Assembly: GCA_025925615.1 (NCBI GenBank)
Contig: JAICLN010000028.1
Coordinates: 1-18,751, forward strand
Direction: 5' to 3'
Length of the DNA: 18,751 nucleotides
Source: Actinomycetospora sp.
GTDB taxonomy: Bacteria; Actinomycetota; Actinomycetes; Mycobacteriales; Pseudonocardiaceae
The translations under genes and the position numbers were made by a program. Of this stretch, positions 1-5,309 are shown in pieces; the stretch's first letter is position 1, and each line of letters begins with the position of its first letter. Below the pieces are notes generated by a model that was not told where the DNA came from, did no database searches, and saw only the letters and a program-made list of their open reading frames with translations.

Positions 1-30
1 ATGTCAGCGGTGTCGCATCGCAGACGTTGA
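1..30 (+). other. Possible 3' tail of an upstream gene
   Basis: Frame 1 is open from the left edge to a TGA at 28-30, and the TTG start proposed for the next gene (27-29) overlaps this stop as TTGA. Such 4-base overlaps are common between co-translated actinobacterial genes, so these bases may be the end of an upstream coding sequence. Only nine codons are visible, so nothing can be said of the product, and the stretch could equally be noncoding. Confidence 0.25.
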
Positions 31-791
31 GTGTCCGAAAAGCCACATCGTCGGACGGGGACGCCACGGCCGTCGTGGTCGGCGCCTCCGGCGCGCTCGG
101 CTCGGCCATCGCCGCCCGGCTGGCGCGGGCGGGCCTCGTCGTCGTGGGGGTCGCCCGGAAGCCCCTCGACGCGCCCGGCGTCGTCGGGTGCGCCGCCGAC
201 ATCGGCGACGACGCCGCGGTCGGGGCGATCCGCGACGCCGTCGACGCCGTCGGGCGGCCCGTGCGGATGGTCGTGCAGGCGGCGGGTCTCCCCGCCGCGG
301 GACCGTTGCCGACCATCGACCCCGACGCGCTCGGCGCCGCCGTGGCGCTCAAGGTCGGCGGGATGCTGCGCCTCGTCCGGGCGGTGGCCCACCGGCTCGG
401 ACCGGGCTCGCGGCTGGTCGCCCTCGGCGGGCACTACGGCAGTGAGCCGTCGCCGCACACCTGCGCCGCCGGGGTCACCAACGCCGCCCTCGCGAACCTG
501 GTCCGCCAGCTCGCCGACCACCACGGCCCCGGCGGAGTGACCGCCCACCTCGTCGCCCCGGGACCGGCCGACACCGACCGGCTGCGGCGGCTCTCGCAGG
601 CCCGCGCCGACGAGCGCGGCGTGGACGTCGAGGAGATCCTCGCCGAGCGCCGGGCCGAGTCACCGCTGGGTGCGCTGGTGACGCCGGCGCAGGTCGCGTG
701 GGCGGTCGCGACGTTGCTCGACGACGAGGCCGACGCGCTGACGGGCGCGACGTTCGCCCTCGACGTAGGCGCCCGGCGAGGTCTCTTCTAG
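27..791 (+). CDS. SDR-fold (short-chain dehydrogenase/reductase-like) protein lacking the catalytic Tyr-Lys
   Basis: A 254-aa Rossmann-fold protein of classical SDR size. The dinucleotide-binding motif GASGALG lies at residues 19-25 after a hydrophobic beta strand, and QAAG at 84-87 stands in for NNAG. In the active-site helix the usual YxxxK is absent: aligning TNAALANLVRQLA with SKAAL-type helices puts Ala148 at the Tyr position and Asn152 at the Lys position, and the preceding Ser strand reads LGG. It therefore probably binds a nucleotide but may not be a normal oxidoreductase. The TTG at 27 is the first start codon in this frame inside the window; the frame is open to the left edge, so a start outside the window cannot be excluded. 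The fold assignment is secure; substrate and pathway are unknown. Confidence 0.82.
   Translation: MSVRKATSSDGDATAVVVGASGALGSAIAARLARAGLVVVGVARKPLDAPGVVGCAADIGDDAAVGAIRDAVDAVGRPVRMVVQAAGLPAAGPLPTIDPDALGAAVALKVGGMLRLVRAVAHRLGPGSRLVALGGHYGSEPSPHTCAAGVTNAALANLVRQLADHHGPGGVTAHLVAPGPADTDRLRRLSQARADERGVDVEEILAERRAESPLGALVTPAQVAWAVATLLDDEADALTGATFALDVGARRGLF
788..791. other. Interlocked convergent stop codons (CTAG)
   Basis: The palindrome CTAG supplies both stops: TAG at 789-791 for the plus-strand SDR gene and TAG read leftward from 790 to 788 for the RIO kinase gene. The two genes overlap by three bases, leaving no room for a terminator between them, so each transcript must run into the other gene. 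Confidence 0.9.
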
Positions 792-1633
792 CGGTCCAGC
801 CCGGCCTCCCCGACGAGGCGGTGGAACAGGCCCTCGGCGTCGGTGTCGAGACCCCGCGCGACGAACCAGCCGGTGATCCGCCGGACGTCGCGGACCAGGA
901 CGTCGGGCCCGTGCGGGTTGCCGACGAGGTCGACGACCTGGGGGAGGTCGATCAGCACGAGCCGACCGTCGTCCACGAGCACGTTGTAGGCCGACAGGTC
1001 ACCGTGGGTCCAGCCGAGGCGGGCGAGCCCGACGAGGGCCTCCACCAGGAGCTCCCACCACCCGCGGAGCTCGGCCGGTCCCGGACGTTCCTGGGCCAGC
1101 CGGGGCGCGGCGGTGCCGTCGGGGGAGCCGAGGAACTCCAGGAGCACCTCGGTGCCCCGCAGGGCGACGGGGTAGGGGACCGCGACGCCGGCCCCGTACA
1201 GCGTGCCGAGGGCCGCGAACTCGGCCGCGGCCCACTGCCCGGCGAGCAGCTCGCGGCCGAACGGGGTCCGGTGGGCCATCGCCCGGGTCTCCCGCGAGCG
1301 CCGGACTCGGCGGCCCTCGAGGTACCCGGCGTCGCGGTGGAACATCCGGTGCTCCGGGGCGCGGTACCGCTTCGCGGCGAGCAGGCAACCGGGCCGTCCG
1401 GGGATCGCCCGTTCGAGGAGGTGGACGTCGGCCTCCTTCCCGGTCTTGAGCACACCGAGGTCGGTGTCGGTCGCCCCGGGATCGGTGACGACCCAGCCGG
1501 GCGCCGGCTGGGGGCCGAGGGTCGTGTCGGCGGCCCCGAGTCGTTCGGGGGGCTCCCCGTCGTCGGTGTCCGGCCGGCGTCGGGGGTGGGGGACGTACTC
1601 GTCGTCGTCGAATCGCGGGCGACGACGGGGCAT
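788..1633 (-). CDS. RIO-type serine/threonine protein kinase
   Basis: A 281-aa atypical protein kinase of the RIO1-like family. An acidic/basic N-terminal tail (1-55) precedes the RIO nucleotide loop KTGKEADVHLLE (63-74). The ATP lysine is Lys88 (LAAKRY), the catalytic loop is HGDLSAYNVLV (210-220; Asp212, Asn217), and the metal loop is IDLPQ (228-232; Asp229), the RIO replacement for DFG. All catalytic residues are present, so it is probably active. Bacterial RIO proteins are poorly characterised; archaeal and eukaryotic relatives act in ribosome maturation. The frame extends to a GTG at 1675, but those 14 codons have poor third-position GC and overlap an inverted repeat, so the ATG at 1633 is preferred. 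Its stop interlocks with that of the convergent SDR gene. Confidence 0.88.
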   Translation of the reverse strand: MPRRRPRFDDDEYVPHPRRRPDTDDGEPPERLGAADTTLGPQPAPGWVVTDPGATDTDLGVLKTGKEADVHLLERAIPGRPGCLLAAKRYRAPEHRMFHRDAGYLEGRRVRRSRETRAMAHRTPFGRELLAGQWAAAEFAALGTLYGAGVAVPYPVALRGTEVLLEFLGSPDGTAAPRLAQERPGPAELRGWWELLVEALVGLARLGWTHGDLSAYNVLVDDGRLVLIDLPQVVDLVGNPHGPDVLVRDVRRITGWFVARGLDTDAEGLFHRLVGEAGLDR

Positions 1634-1662
1634 GCGTTCGTGCACCTGAGGAGGCTCCAGAC

Positions 1663-1680
1663 GTGGGGTGGTCACCCCAC
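1663..1680. promoter_or_regulatory. Operator-like inverted repeat upstream of the RIO kinase gene
   Basis: GTGGGGTG (1663-1670) and CACCCCAC (1673-1680) form a perfect 8-bp inverted repeat with a 2-bp centre. The centre is too short for an RNA hairpin loop, so a dimeric regulator's DNA site is the more natural reading. It ends about 30 bp upstream of the preferred ATG at 1633. No regulator can be assigned. Confidence 0.35.
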
Positions 1681-1691
1681 GCGAGCAGGCC

Positions 1692-1757
1692 TCAGCGCGG
1701 GGTGCGGGCGCAGCCGGGCGCGACGGGTCGCGCCGCCGGCAGGGCGACGATCCGCAC
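1692..1757 (-). CDS. Candidate 21-aa small ORF or leader peptide upstream of the RIO kinase gene
   Basis: A GTG at 1757 opens 21 codons (peptide begins MRIVALPAAR, ends CARTPR) and stops with TGA at 1694-1692. A strong Shine-Dalgarno sequence, GAGGAGGTG, lies four to five bases upstream, and 20 of 21 sense codons end in G or C, as in real genes here. The ORF sits between the frameshifted SRPBCC gene and the RIO kinase on the same strand. It could be a leader peptide, a small protein, or a chance ORF in GC-rich DNA. I recognise no family and assign no function. Confidence 0.3.
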   Translation of the reverse strand: MRIVALPAARPVAPGCARTPR

Positions 1758-1827
1758 GGGCACCTCCTCGGTCACTGGTGTGCACGACGATCCTGGCGCG
1801 GGGCCGGTGACCCCGCGAGCGGTTTTC

Positions 1828-2348
1828 TCATCCCGGTGGCACGGGCGCGCCCGCGGGCACCCCGGCCGCGACGTGGTCGTCGTAGTGGCGCCGCCACTGC
1901 GGGCTCGGCCCTCCGGGTGCCGACGACGGGTGCCCGGCCAGGGCCGCGTCGAGGGCCTCGAGACAGACCTCCCACCCGGCAGCGGTCCGTGCGGCGGTGT
2001 CGCGCTCGCCGAGCAGGGCGGTGAAGGTGAGCCGGCACCCGCCGTCGTGCCGGGCCTCGAGGACCAGGCGCAGCTCGTCGTGCGCCACGTGACCGTGAAG
2101 CGGTGGGGCGGGTCGTGGGTGACGACGGTGCCGGTGCCGCCGTCACCGTCCTCCCCGAAGGAGTACCGGACGGCCGCGCCCTCGGCCGGTGCCCCGTGGT
2201 CGGGGAACGCGACGCGGGCGGGGAACCAGGCGACCAGCTCGGTCGGGTCGGTGACGGCCTCCCACACCCGCTGCTGGGCGTGGGGGTAGTCGCGCACGAA
2301 CCGCAGCGCGGGCCGGCCGTCGATCTCGAGATACGTACCGGTCGTCAT
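1828..2348 (-). pseudogene. SRPBCC/AHSA1-domain protein, interrupted by an apparent -1 frameshift
   Basis: The ATG at 2348 opens a START-like (AHSA1/SRPBCC) protein. Residues 1-88 read through FVRDYPHAQQRVWEAVTDP (17-35) and WFPARV to HRFTVTW, then the frame turns to nonsense. The matching C-terminal half (HDELRLVLEARHDGGCRLTF, ending VPPG) is in the frame one base back and stops at 1828. The join is at about 2085: restoring one G (TGGCGCAC to TGGGCGCAC) would give one ~173-aa protein, normal for the family. There is no slippery heptamer. It is either a recent inactivating deletion or a sequencing/assembly error. The start overlaps the ArsR stop as ATGA (2345-2348), so the pair is translationally coupled. 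Such ArsR-linked SRPBCC proteins are thought to bind small hydrophobic ligands. Confidence 0.8.
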
Positions 2349-2662
2349 CGAGGCTCCTCCGGGGTGTGGTCGAGGTGCTCGCCGAGGGCGTCGAGGGCGT
2401 CGGCCCAGAGCGCCCGGTAGGGCGCCAGCCAGGCCTCGAGCTCGCCCATCGGGCGCGGGTCGAGCGCGTAGACGCGGCGCTGGGCGTCGACCGTCGCGCG
2501 GACGAGCCCGGCCCGGCGCAGCACGCCGAGGTGCTTGGACGCCGTCGGTTGGGCCAGGTCGAGACGCGTCACGACCTCGCCGACGGCGTGCGGGCGTTCC
2601 CGCAGGAGGTCGAGGATGGCGCGCCGGGTCGGGTCGGCGAGCGCGGTCCAGGTGGTGGACAC
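2345..2662 (-). CDS. ArsR-family winged-helix transcriptional regulator
   Basis: A 105-aa ArsR/SmtB-type repressor. It opens with STTWTALADPTRRAILDLL, the hallmark of the non-metal ArsR subgroup paired with SRPBCC proteins. The winged helix-turn-helix spans about residues 26-66 with recognition helix QPTASKHLGVLRRAGLV (38-54). The metal-binding ELCVCDL motif is absent, so a metal ligand is unlikely. The GTG at 2662 fits the family N-terminus. No Shine-Dalgarno is visible; a -10-like CATATT lies seven bases upstream, which suggests a leaderless transcript. A palindrome (2671-2690) overlaps that element and probably mediates autoregulation. It overlaps the downstream SRPBCC gene by four bases. 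Confidence 0.9.
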   Translation of the reverse strand: MSTTWTALADPTRRAILDLLRERPHAVGEVVTRLDLAQPTASKHLGVLRRAGLVRATVDAQRRVYALDPRPMGELEAWLAPYRALWADALDALGEHLDHTPEEPR

Positions 2663-2670
2663 GCCGACGA

Positions 2671-2690
2671 ATATGCCATGTTCGGCATAT
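2671..2690. promoter_or_regulatory. Palindromic operator and -10 element of the ArsR operon
   Basis: ATATGCC (2671-2677) and GGCATAT (2684-2690) form a perfect 7-bp inverted repeat with a 6-bp spacer. It is conspicuously AT-rich for this genome and lies 8 bp upstream of the ArsR GTG. Read leftward, CATATT (2675-2670) fits a -10 box with seven bases to the start codon, so a bound repressor would block it. The spacing and position match ArsR-type autoregulation; the assignment is inferred. Confidence 0.6.
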
Positions 2691-2860
2691 GCCTGTCGAG
2701 GAATGTGACGGGTGGGGTCTCGTTCGGAGCAAGGGGGGAACCTGCGACCCTGGAGACACGTCCGTTCTCGGGAGCGGTCTTGATCGAGACAGCGCCGCGC
2801 GGGTGAGCCGGGCCCGCGGGGTGGTCCGACGATCCGGCGCGGGTGCGGGGGAACGGTTCG

Positions 2861-3739
2861 GTGGCGACGGTGGCGGAGCCGGCGACGACGAGGACGGTCG
2901 GCGACCGGGTCGCGGCGTGGATGACGCGGCGCCTGGGCTCGATGGTGACCGTCGACCTGACGGTGGCCCTCTCGGCGGTCTGGATGGTGCTCGGGGCCCG
3001 GTCGGTGCTCGGGTTCGACCCGTACCCCTACCCGGTCCTGCTGTTCGTCGGGAACGTCGTGCAGCTGTTGCTGATCTTCGTGATCCTCGTCGGGCAGCGG
3101 ACCCTCTCGGAGTCGGTGGAGCGGCGCGCGCAGCAGACCTACGACGACGCCCAGGCGATCCTCGGCGAGTGCCACCGGCTCCAGTCGCTGATCGACGACC
3201 GGGCCCGGTTGCTCAACCGGGGCGCGATCACGGGGGACGAGCTCGATCCCTGCGACACCGCGCCGATCATGATCAGCCCGCCGCAGACCGTGGCGCCGGC
3301 GATCTCCACCCGCAACCGGCGCATCGCGGGCTGGCTGGTCCAGCGGCTCGGGAGCAAGGGCGCAGTCGTCGTGAGCACGATGATCATCCTGGGCTGGATG
3401 GCGCTGGCGCTGCTCGGCGTGATCCCCGACCCCTACCCGTTCCCGTTCCTGCTCTTCTGCTCCAGCCTCGCCCAGCTCGTCTTCATGTTCGTGATCATGG
3501 TCGGCCAGGACGTGCTGGGCGAGGTCTCCGACCGTCGCGTGGTCGAGACGGCCAACCACACCGCCGTCGTCCTGCAGCAGTGCCGCCACCTGCGCCAGCA
3601 CCTCCTCGCGCAGGACGAGCTGCTGACCGCGGTGGTCGAGCGGGCGATGGACGCGGAGGCAGCCGGGGATCCCGACGGGGCGCCGGCGCCGCGGGCGCAC
3701 ACCGACCGTTCGCAGGACGTCGGGTCGGGTCGCCGCTGA
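2861..3739 (+). CDS. Membrane protein with two tandem DUF1003-like units
   Basis: A 292-aa protein with an internal duplication. Each half has a short amphipathic stretch ending RLGS, a hydrophobic helix, a DPYP(Y/F)P turn, a second hydrophobic helix, and a soluble coiled segment. Unit 1 covers about 20-112 (GFDPYPYPVLLF at 51-62, FVILVGQ at 73-79). Unit 2 covers about 158-250 (DPYPFPFLLF at 190-199, FVIMVGQ at 210-216). Predicted transmembrane segments are 31-49, 58-78, 168-187 and 194-214. The (F/P)DPYPF-LLF signature is that of DUF1003, normally a single two-helix unit. The function is unknown. The GTG at 2861 is preferred because GGGGGAA lies 7-13 bases upstream; a GTG at 2843 is an alternative with no visible ribosome site. 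Confidence 0.82.
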   Translation: MATVAEPATTRTVGDRVAAWMTRRLGSMVTVDLTVALSAVWMVLGARSVLGFDPYPYPVLLFVGNVVQLLLIFVILVGQRTLSESVERRAQQTYDDAQAILGECHRLQSLIDDRARLLNRGAITGDELDPCDTAPIMISPPQTVAPAISTRNRRIAGWLVQRLGSKGAVVVSTMIILGWMALALLGVIPDPYPFPFLLFCSSLAQLVFMFVIMVGQDVLGEVSDRRVVETANHTAVVLQQCRHLRQHLLAQDELLTAVVERAMDAEAAGDPDGAPAPRAHTDRSQDVGSGRR

Positions 3740-3784
3740 GCTGACGGGCGCGGGTCGCGCGTCGGGTGGGGGGCCTCGCGGACG

Positions 3785-3840
3785 AGGGGCACTGAGCGCA
3801 TGTTGATGGGCGGCGGGGCCTGCGCAGTGTGCTGGTGATC
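3785..3840 (+). repeat. Intergenic hairpin repeat, copy A
   Basis: This ~55-bp unit matches copy B about 124 bp downstream; the last 16 bases, CAGTGTGCTGGTGATC (3825-3840), are identical. Within the unit, CACTG followed after a two-base bulge by CGCA can pair with TGCGCAGTG near the right end, giving a stem of about nine base pairs around a GC-rich loop. No ORF with coding character crosses it. Confidence 0.6.
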
Positions 3841-3910
3841 ATGCGCGGGGGGGGGGGTCGCCGACAGAATCCCAACCACCGCCGAGGGCGGCCAGACCAA
3901 CCTGTCACTG

Positions 3911-3964
3911 AGGCACTGGGCGCATGGTCACGGGCGGGGGCACCTGCCCAGTGTGCTGGTGATC
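3911..3964 (+). repeat. Intergenic hairpin repeat, copy B
   Basis: This is the second copy of the 3785-3840 unit, ending in the same 16-bp core (3949-3964). CACTGGGC near its left end pairs perfectly with GCCCAGTG near its right end (8 bp). Copy A reaches a similar stem with different bases, so the fold looks better conserved than the sequence. Confidence 0.6.
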
Positions 3965-4039
3965 TTTGTCCAGGTTCGGGCCGGGTGATCAGTGCGCCGG
4001 GGGAGTCACGCGGCGCCGTTCTGGGCCAGGATGCCGGGC

Positions 4040-4813
4040 ATGGACCTCGGTCTCGCGGGACGCACCGCGATCGTCTGCGCCTCCACGTCCGGCCTCGGTG
4101 AGGCCACCGCCCGGGCCCTCGCCGCGGAAGGGGCCCGCGTCGTGGTGAGCGGCCGCCGGGCCGAGCGGGCCGAGGAGATCGCCGCGGAGCTGCCGGGCGC
4201 GATCGGCGTCGGGATCGACCTCACCGACGCCGAGGGGCCGGCCACGCTGGTGGCCCGGGCGACGGAGGCGCTCGGCCCGGCCGACGTCGTCGTCCTCAAC
4301 AGCGGTGGGCCTCCCCCGAGCTACGCGACTACGATCGACGCCGAGGCGATCACCGCCGCCATCGTCCCGCTGGTGCTCGCCCAGCAGCGGCTCGTCTCCC
4401 TGGTCCTGCCCTCGATGCGCGAGCGGGGCTGGGGCCGGATCCTCGGGGTCAGCAGCGCCGGTGTGGTCGAGCCCATCCCGGGGCTGGCCCTGTCCAACCT
4501 CGGGCGGGCCGCGCTCGCCGGCTACCTCAAGACCCTCGCCGGCGAGGTGGCCGGCGACGGGGTGACGGTGAACCTGCTGCTCCCCGGTCGGATCGCGACG
4601 GCCCGGCTGACAGGGATCGACGAGTACGTCGCCGAGCAGGAGGGCGTGACGCCGGCCGACGTCCAGGCCCGCGCCGAGGCGACGATCCCCGCGCGGCGCT
4701 ACGGGACCGCCGCCGAGTTCGGCGCCGTCGCCACGTTCCTGTGCAGCGACGCGGCGTCCTACGTCACCGGCACCGCCGTGCGCTGCGACGGCGGGCTGGT
4801 GCAGGGTCTGTAG
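4040..4813 (+). CDS. BKR-like SDR-family protein with atypical active site
   Basis: A 257-aa protein resembling FabG/3-oxoacyl-ACP reductase in overall layout. ASTSGLG (14-20) binds the dinucleotide, NSGGPP (87-92) replaces NNAG, and VSSAG (137-141) carries the usual Ser. The C-terminus has the typical YVTGTAVRCDGG. At the YxxxK site the sequence is ALSNLGRAALAGYLK, putting Ser152 for Tyr and Arg156 for Lys. This GGPP-type subgroup of imperfect SDRs is known (BKR_like SDR_like) but its reactions are mostly undefined. The ATG at 4040 is chosen because the fold begins at once and AGG precedes it; ATG 4031 and ATG 3992 are upstream alternatives. It converges on the tautomerase gene with four bases between the stops. 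Confidence 0.85.
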   Translation: MDLGLAGRTAIVCASTSGLGEATARALAAEGARVVVSGRRAERAEEIAAELPGAIGVGIDLTDAEGPATLVARATEALGPADVVVLNSGGPPPSYATTIDAEAITAAIVPLVLAQQRLVSLVLPSMRERGWGRILGVSSAGVVEPIPGLALSNLGRAALAGYLKTLAGEVAGDGVTVNLLLPGRIATARLTGIDEYVAEQEGVTPADVQARAEATIPARRYGTAAEFGAVATFLCSDAASYVTGTAVRCDGGLVQGL

Positions 4814-4824
4814 GTACTCAGACC
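4805..4824. terminator. Candidate bidirectional terminator hairpin spanning two stop codons
   Basis: GGTCTG (4805-4810) and CAGACC (4819-4824) form a perfect 6-bp stem. The 8-base loop contains the SDR stop (4811-4813), and the tautomerase stop (4818-4820) straddles the right arm. There is no T-tract, which is common in actinobacterial terminators. Its position between convergent genes supports the role, but the stem is short. Confidence 0.45.
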
Positions 4825-5234
4825 AGCGAGGACCGCGCGACGATCTCCTCGCGGCGCTGGGTGGTCGCGGGCACGCCGCCGATCGCCCAGTCGTCCGGGG
4901 GGACCTGCGCGACCCGTCCCCGGACCCGGGAGCGGGTCACGCCCAGGACGTCACAGATCGCGTCGGTGATCTCCGCGAGCAGCCGGTGCCGCTGCTCCAC
5001 CGGCCGGCCCTCGAGGACCGCCGCGACGAAGTACGGCGCCGGGTCCCCGTCCACGGCGGCCGGGACGCCGCCGGTGGCCCACAGCTCGTCCGGGTGCATC
5101 GTCACGAAGGCGCGGACGCGGCTCAGCGGCGACTCGAGCACGGCCGCGTAGCGCTCGCTGACCCTCCGCAGGAGCTCCTCCATCCGCGCCGGTAGGTGCT
5201 GGCCCTCGACGAGGTGGATCTCCACAACCGGCAT
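4818..5234 (-). CDS. Duplicated-domain 4-oxalocrotonate tautomerase-superfamily protein
   Basis: A 138-aa protein starting MPVVEIHLVEG, so Met removal would expose the catalytic Pro1 that defines the superfamily. It is two tautomerase units in a row: unit 1 (about 2-60) ends HPDELWATGGVPA, unit 2 (about 68-123) begins YFVAAVLEGRPVEQRHRLL and ends PPDDWAIGGVPA. Only the first unit can have an N-terminal Pro; the second may be structural. A strong GGGGAGGAG lies just upstream, inside the preceding ORF, and the ATG directly abuts that ORF's TAA. As the last gene of the aldehyde dehydrogenase/aldolase operon it probably isomerises a dienol or oxo intermediate of a meta-cleavage route; the substrate is unknown. 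Confidence 0.82.
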   Translation of the reverse strand: MPVVEIHLVEGQHLPARMEELLRRVSERYAAVLESPLSRVRAFVTMHPDELWATGGVPAAVDGDPAPYFVAAVLEGRPVEQRHRLLAEITDAICDVLGVTRSRVRGRVAQVPPDDWAIGGVPATTQRREEIVARSSLV

Positions 5235-5309
5235 TTACTCCTCCCCGTTCCGGACGGCCATCACGACCGCTGTGGGCTCGGTGAAGAACTCCCGGCGGAA
5301 CGTACCCAT
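5235..5309 (-). CDS. Candidate 24-aa microprotein between aldolase and tautomerase genes
   Basis: A 24-codon ORF fits exactly between two catabolic genes. Its ATG (5309-5307) overlaps the aldolase stop as TGATG, and its TAA (5237-5235) is followed at once by the tautomerase ATG. GAGGAGGGC just upstream can serve as ribosome site, and GGGGAGGAG within its own last codons serves the next gene. Of 24 codons, 22 end in G or C. The peptide begins [12 protein letters not shown] and ends MAVRNGEE; it is soluble and has no Cys. It may be a real small subunit, a translational-coupling spacer, or a remnant of a longer gene. I recognise no family. Confidence 0.5.
   Translation of the reverse strand: MGTFRREFFTEPTAVVMAVRNGEE

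Larger units (their letters stand above)
3740..4039. other. Noncoding interval with duplicated hairpin repeats
   Basis: This 300-bp gap separates the DUF1003-like gene from the second SDR gene. ORFs crossing it have no family signature. It holds two related ~55-bp repeats (listed separately) and an uninterrupted run of 11 G at 3847-3857, where length errors are likely. The final 60 bases probably carry the promoter and ribosome site of the SDR gene; AGG occurs about nine bases before its ATG. Confidence 0.6.

Noticed and set aside
698..1810. Long plus-strand ORF of 370 codons antisense to the RIO kinase gene
   Set aside because: It is the antisense shadow of a gene with full kinase motifs; its product is low-complexity and matches no family.
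2080..2092. Programmed ribosomal frameshift in the SRPBCC gene
   Set aside because: There is no slippery heptamer, nearby pseudoknot or stimulatory Shine-Dalgarno; a missing G is simpler.
2345..3700. 451-codon minus-strand ORF running through the DUF1003-like gene into the ArsR gene
   Set aside because: Only its last 105 codons (ArsR) show family features; the rest is antisense to a membrane protein and reads as Arg/His/Asp-rich noise.
3847..3857. G11 tract as a phase-variation switch
   Set aside because: It lies outside any supported gene and at no clear promoter spacing; an assembly length error is as likely.
3829..4101. 90-codon plus-strand ORF across the hairpin repeats
   Set aside because: It crosses the G11 run and noncoding repeats and overlaps the SDR gene out of frame.
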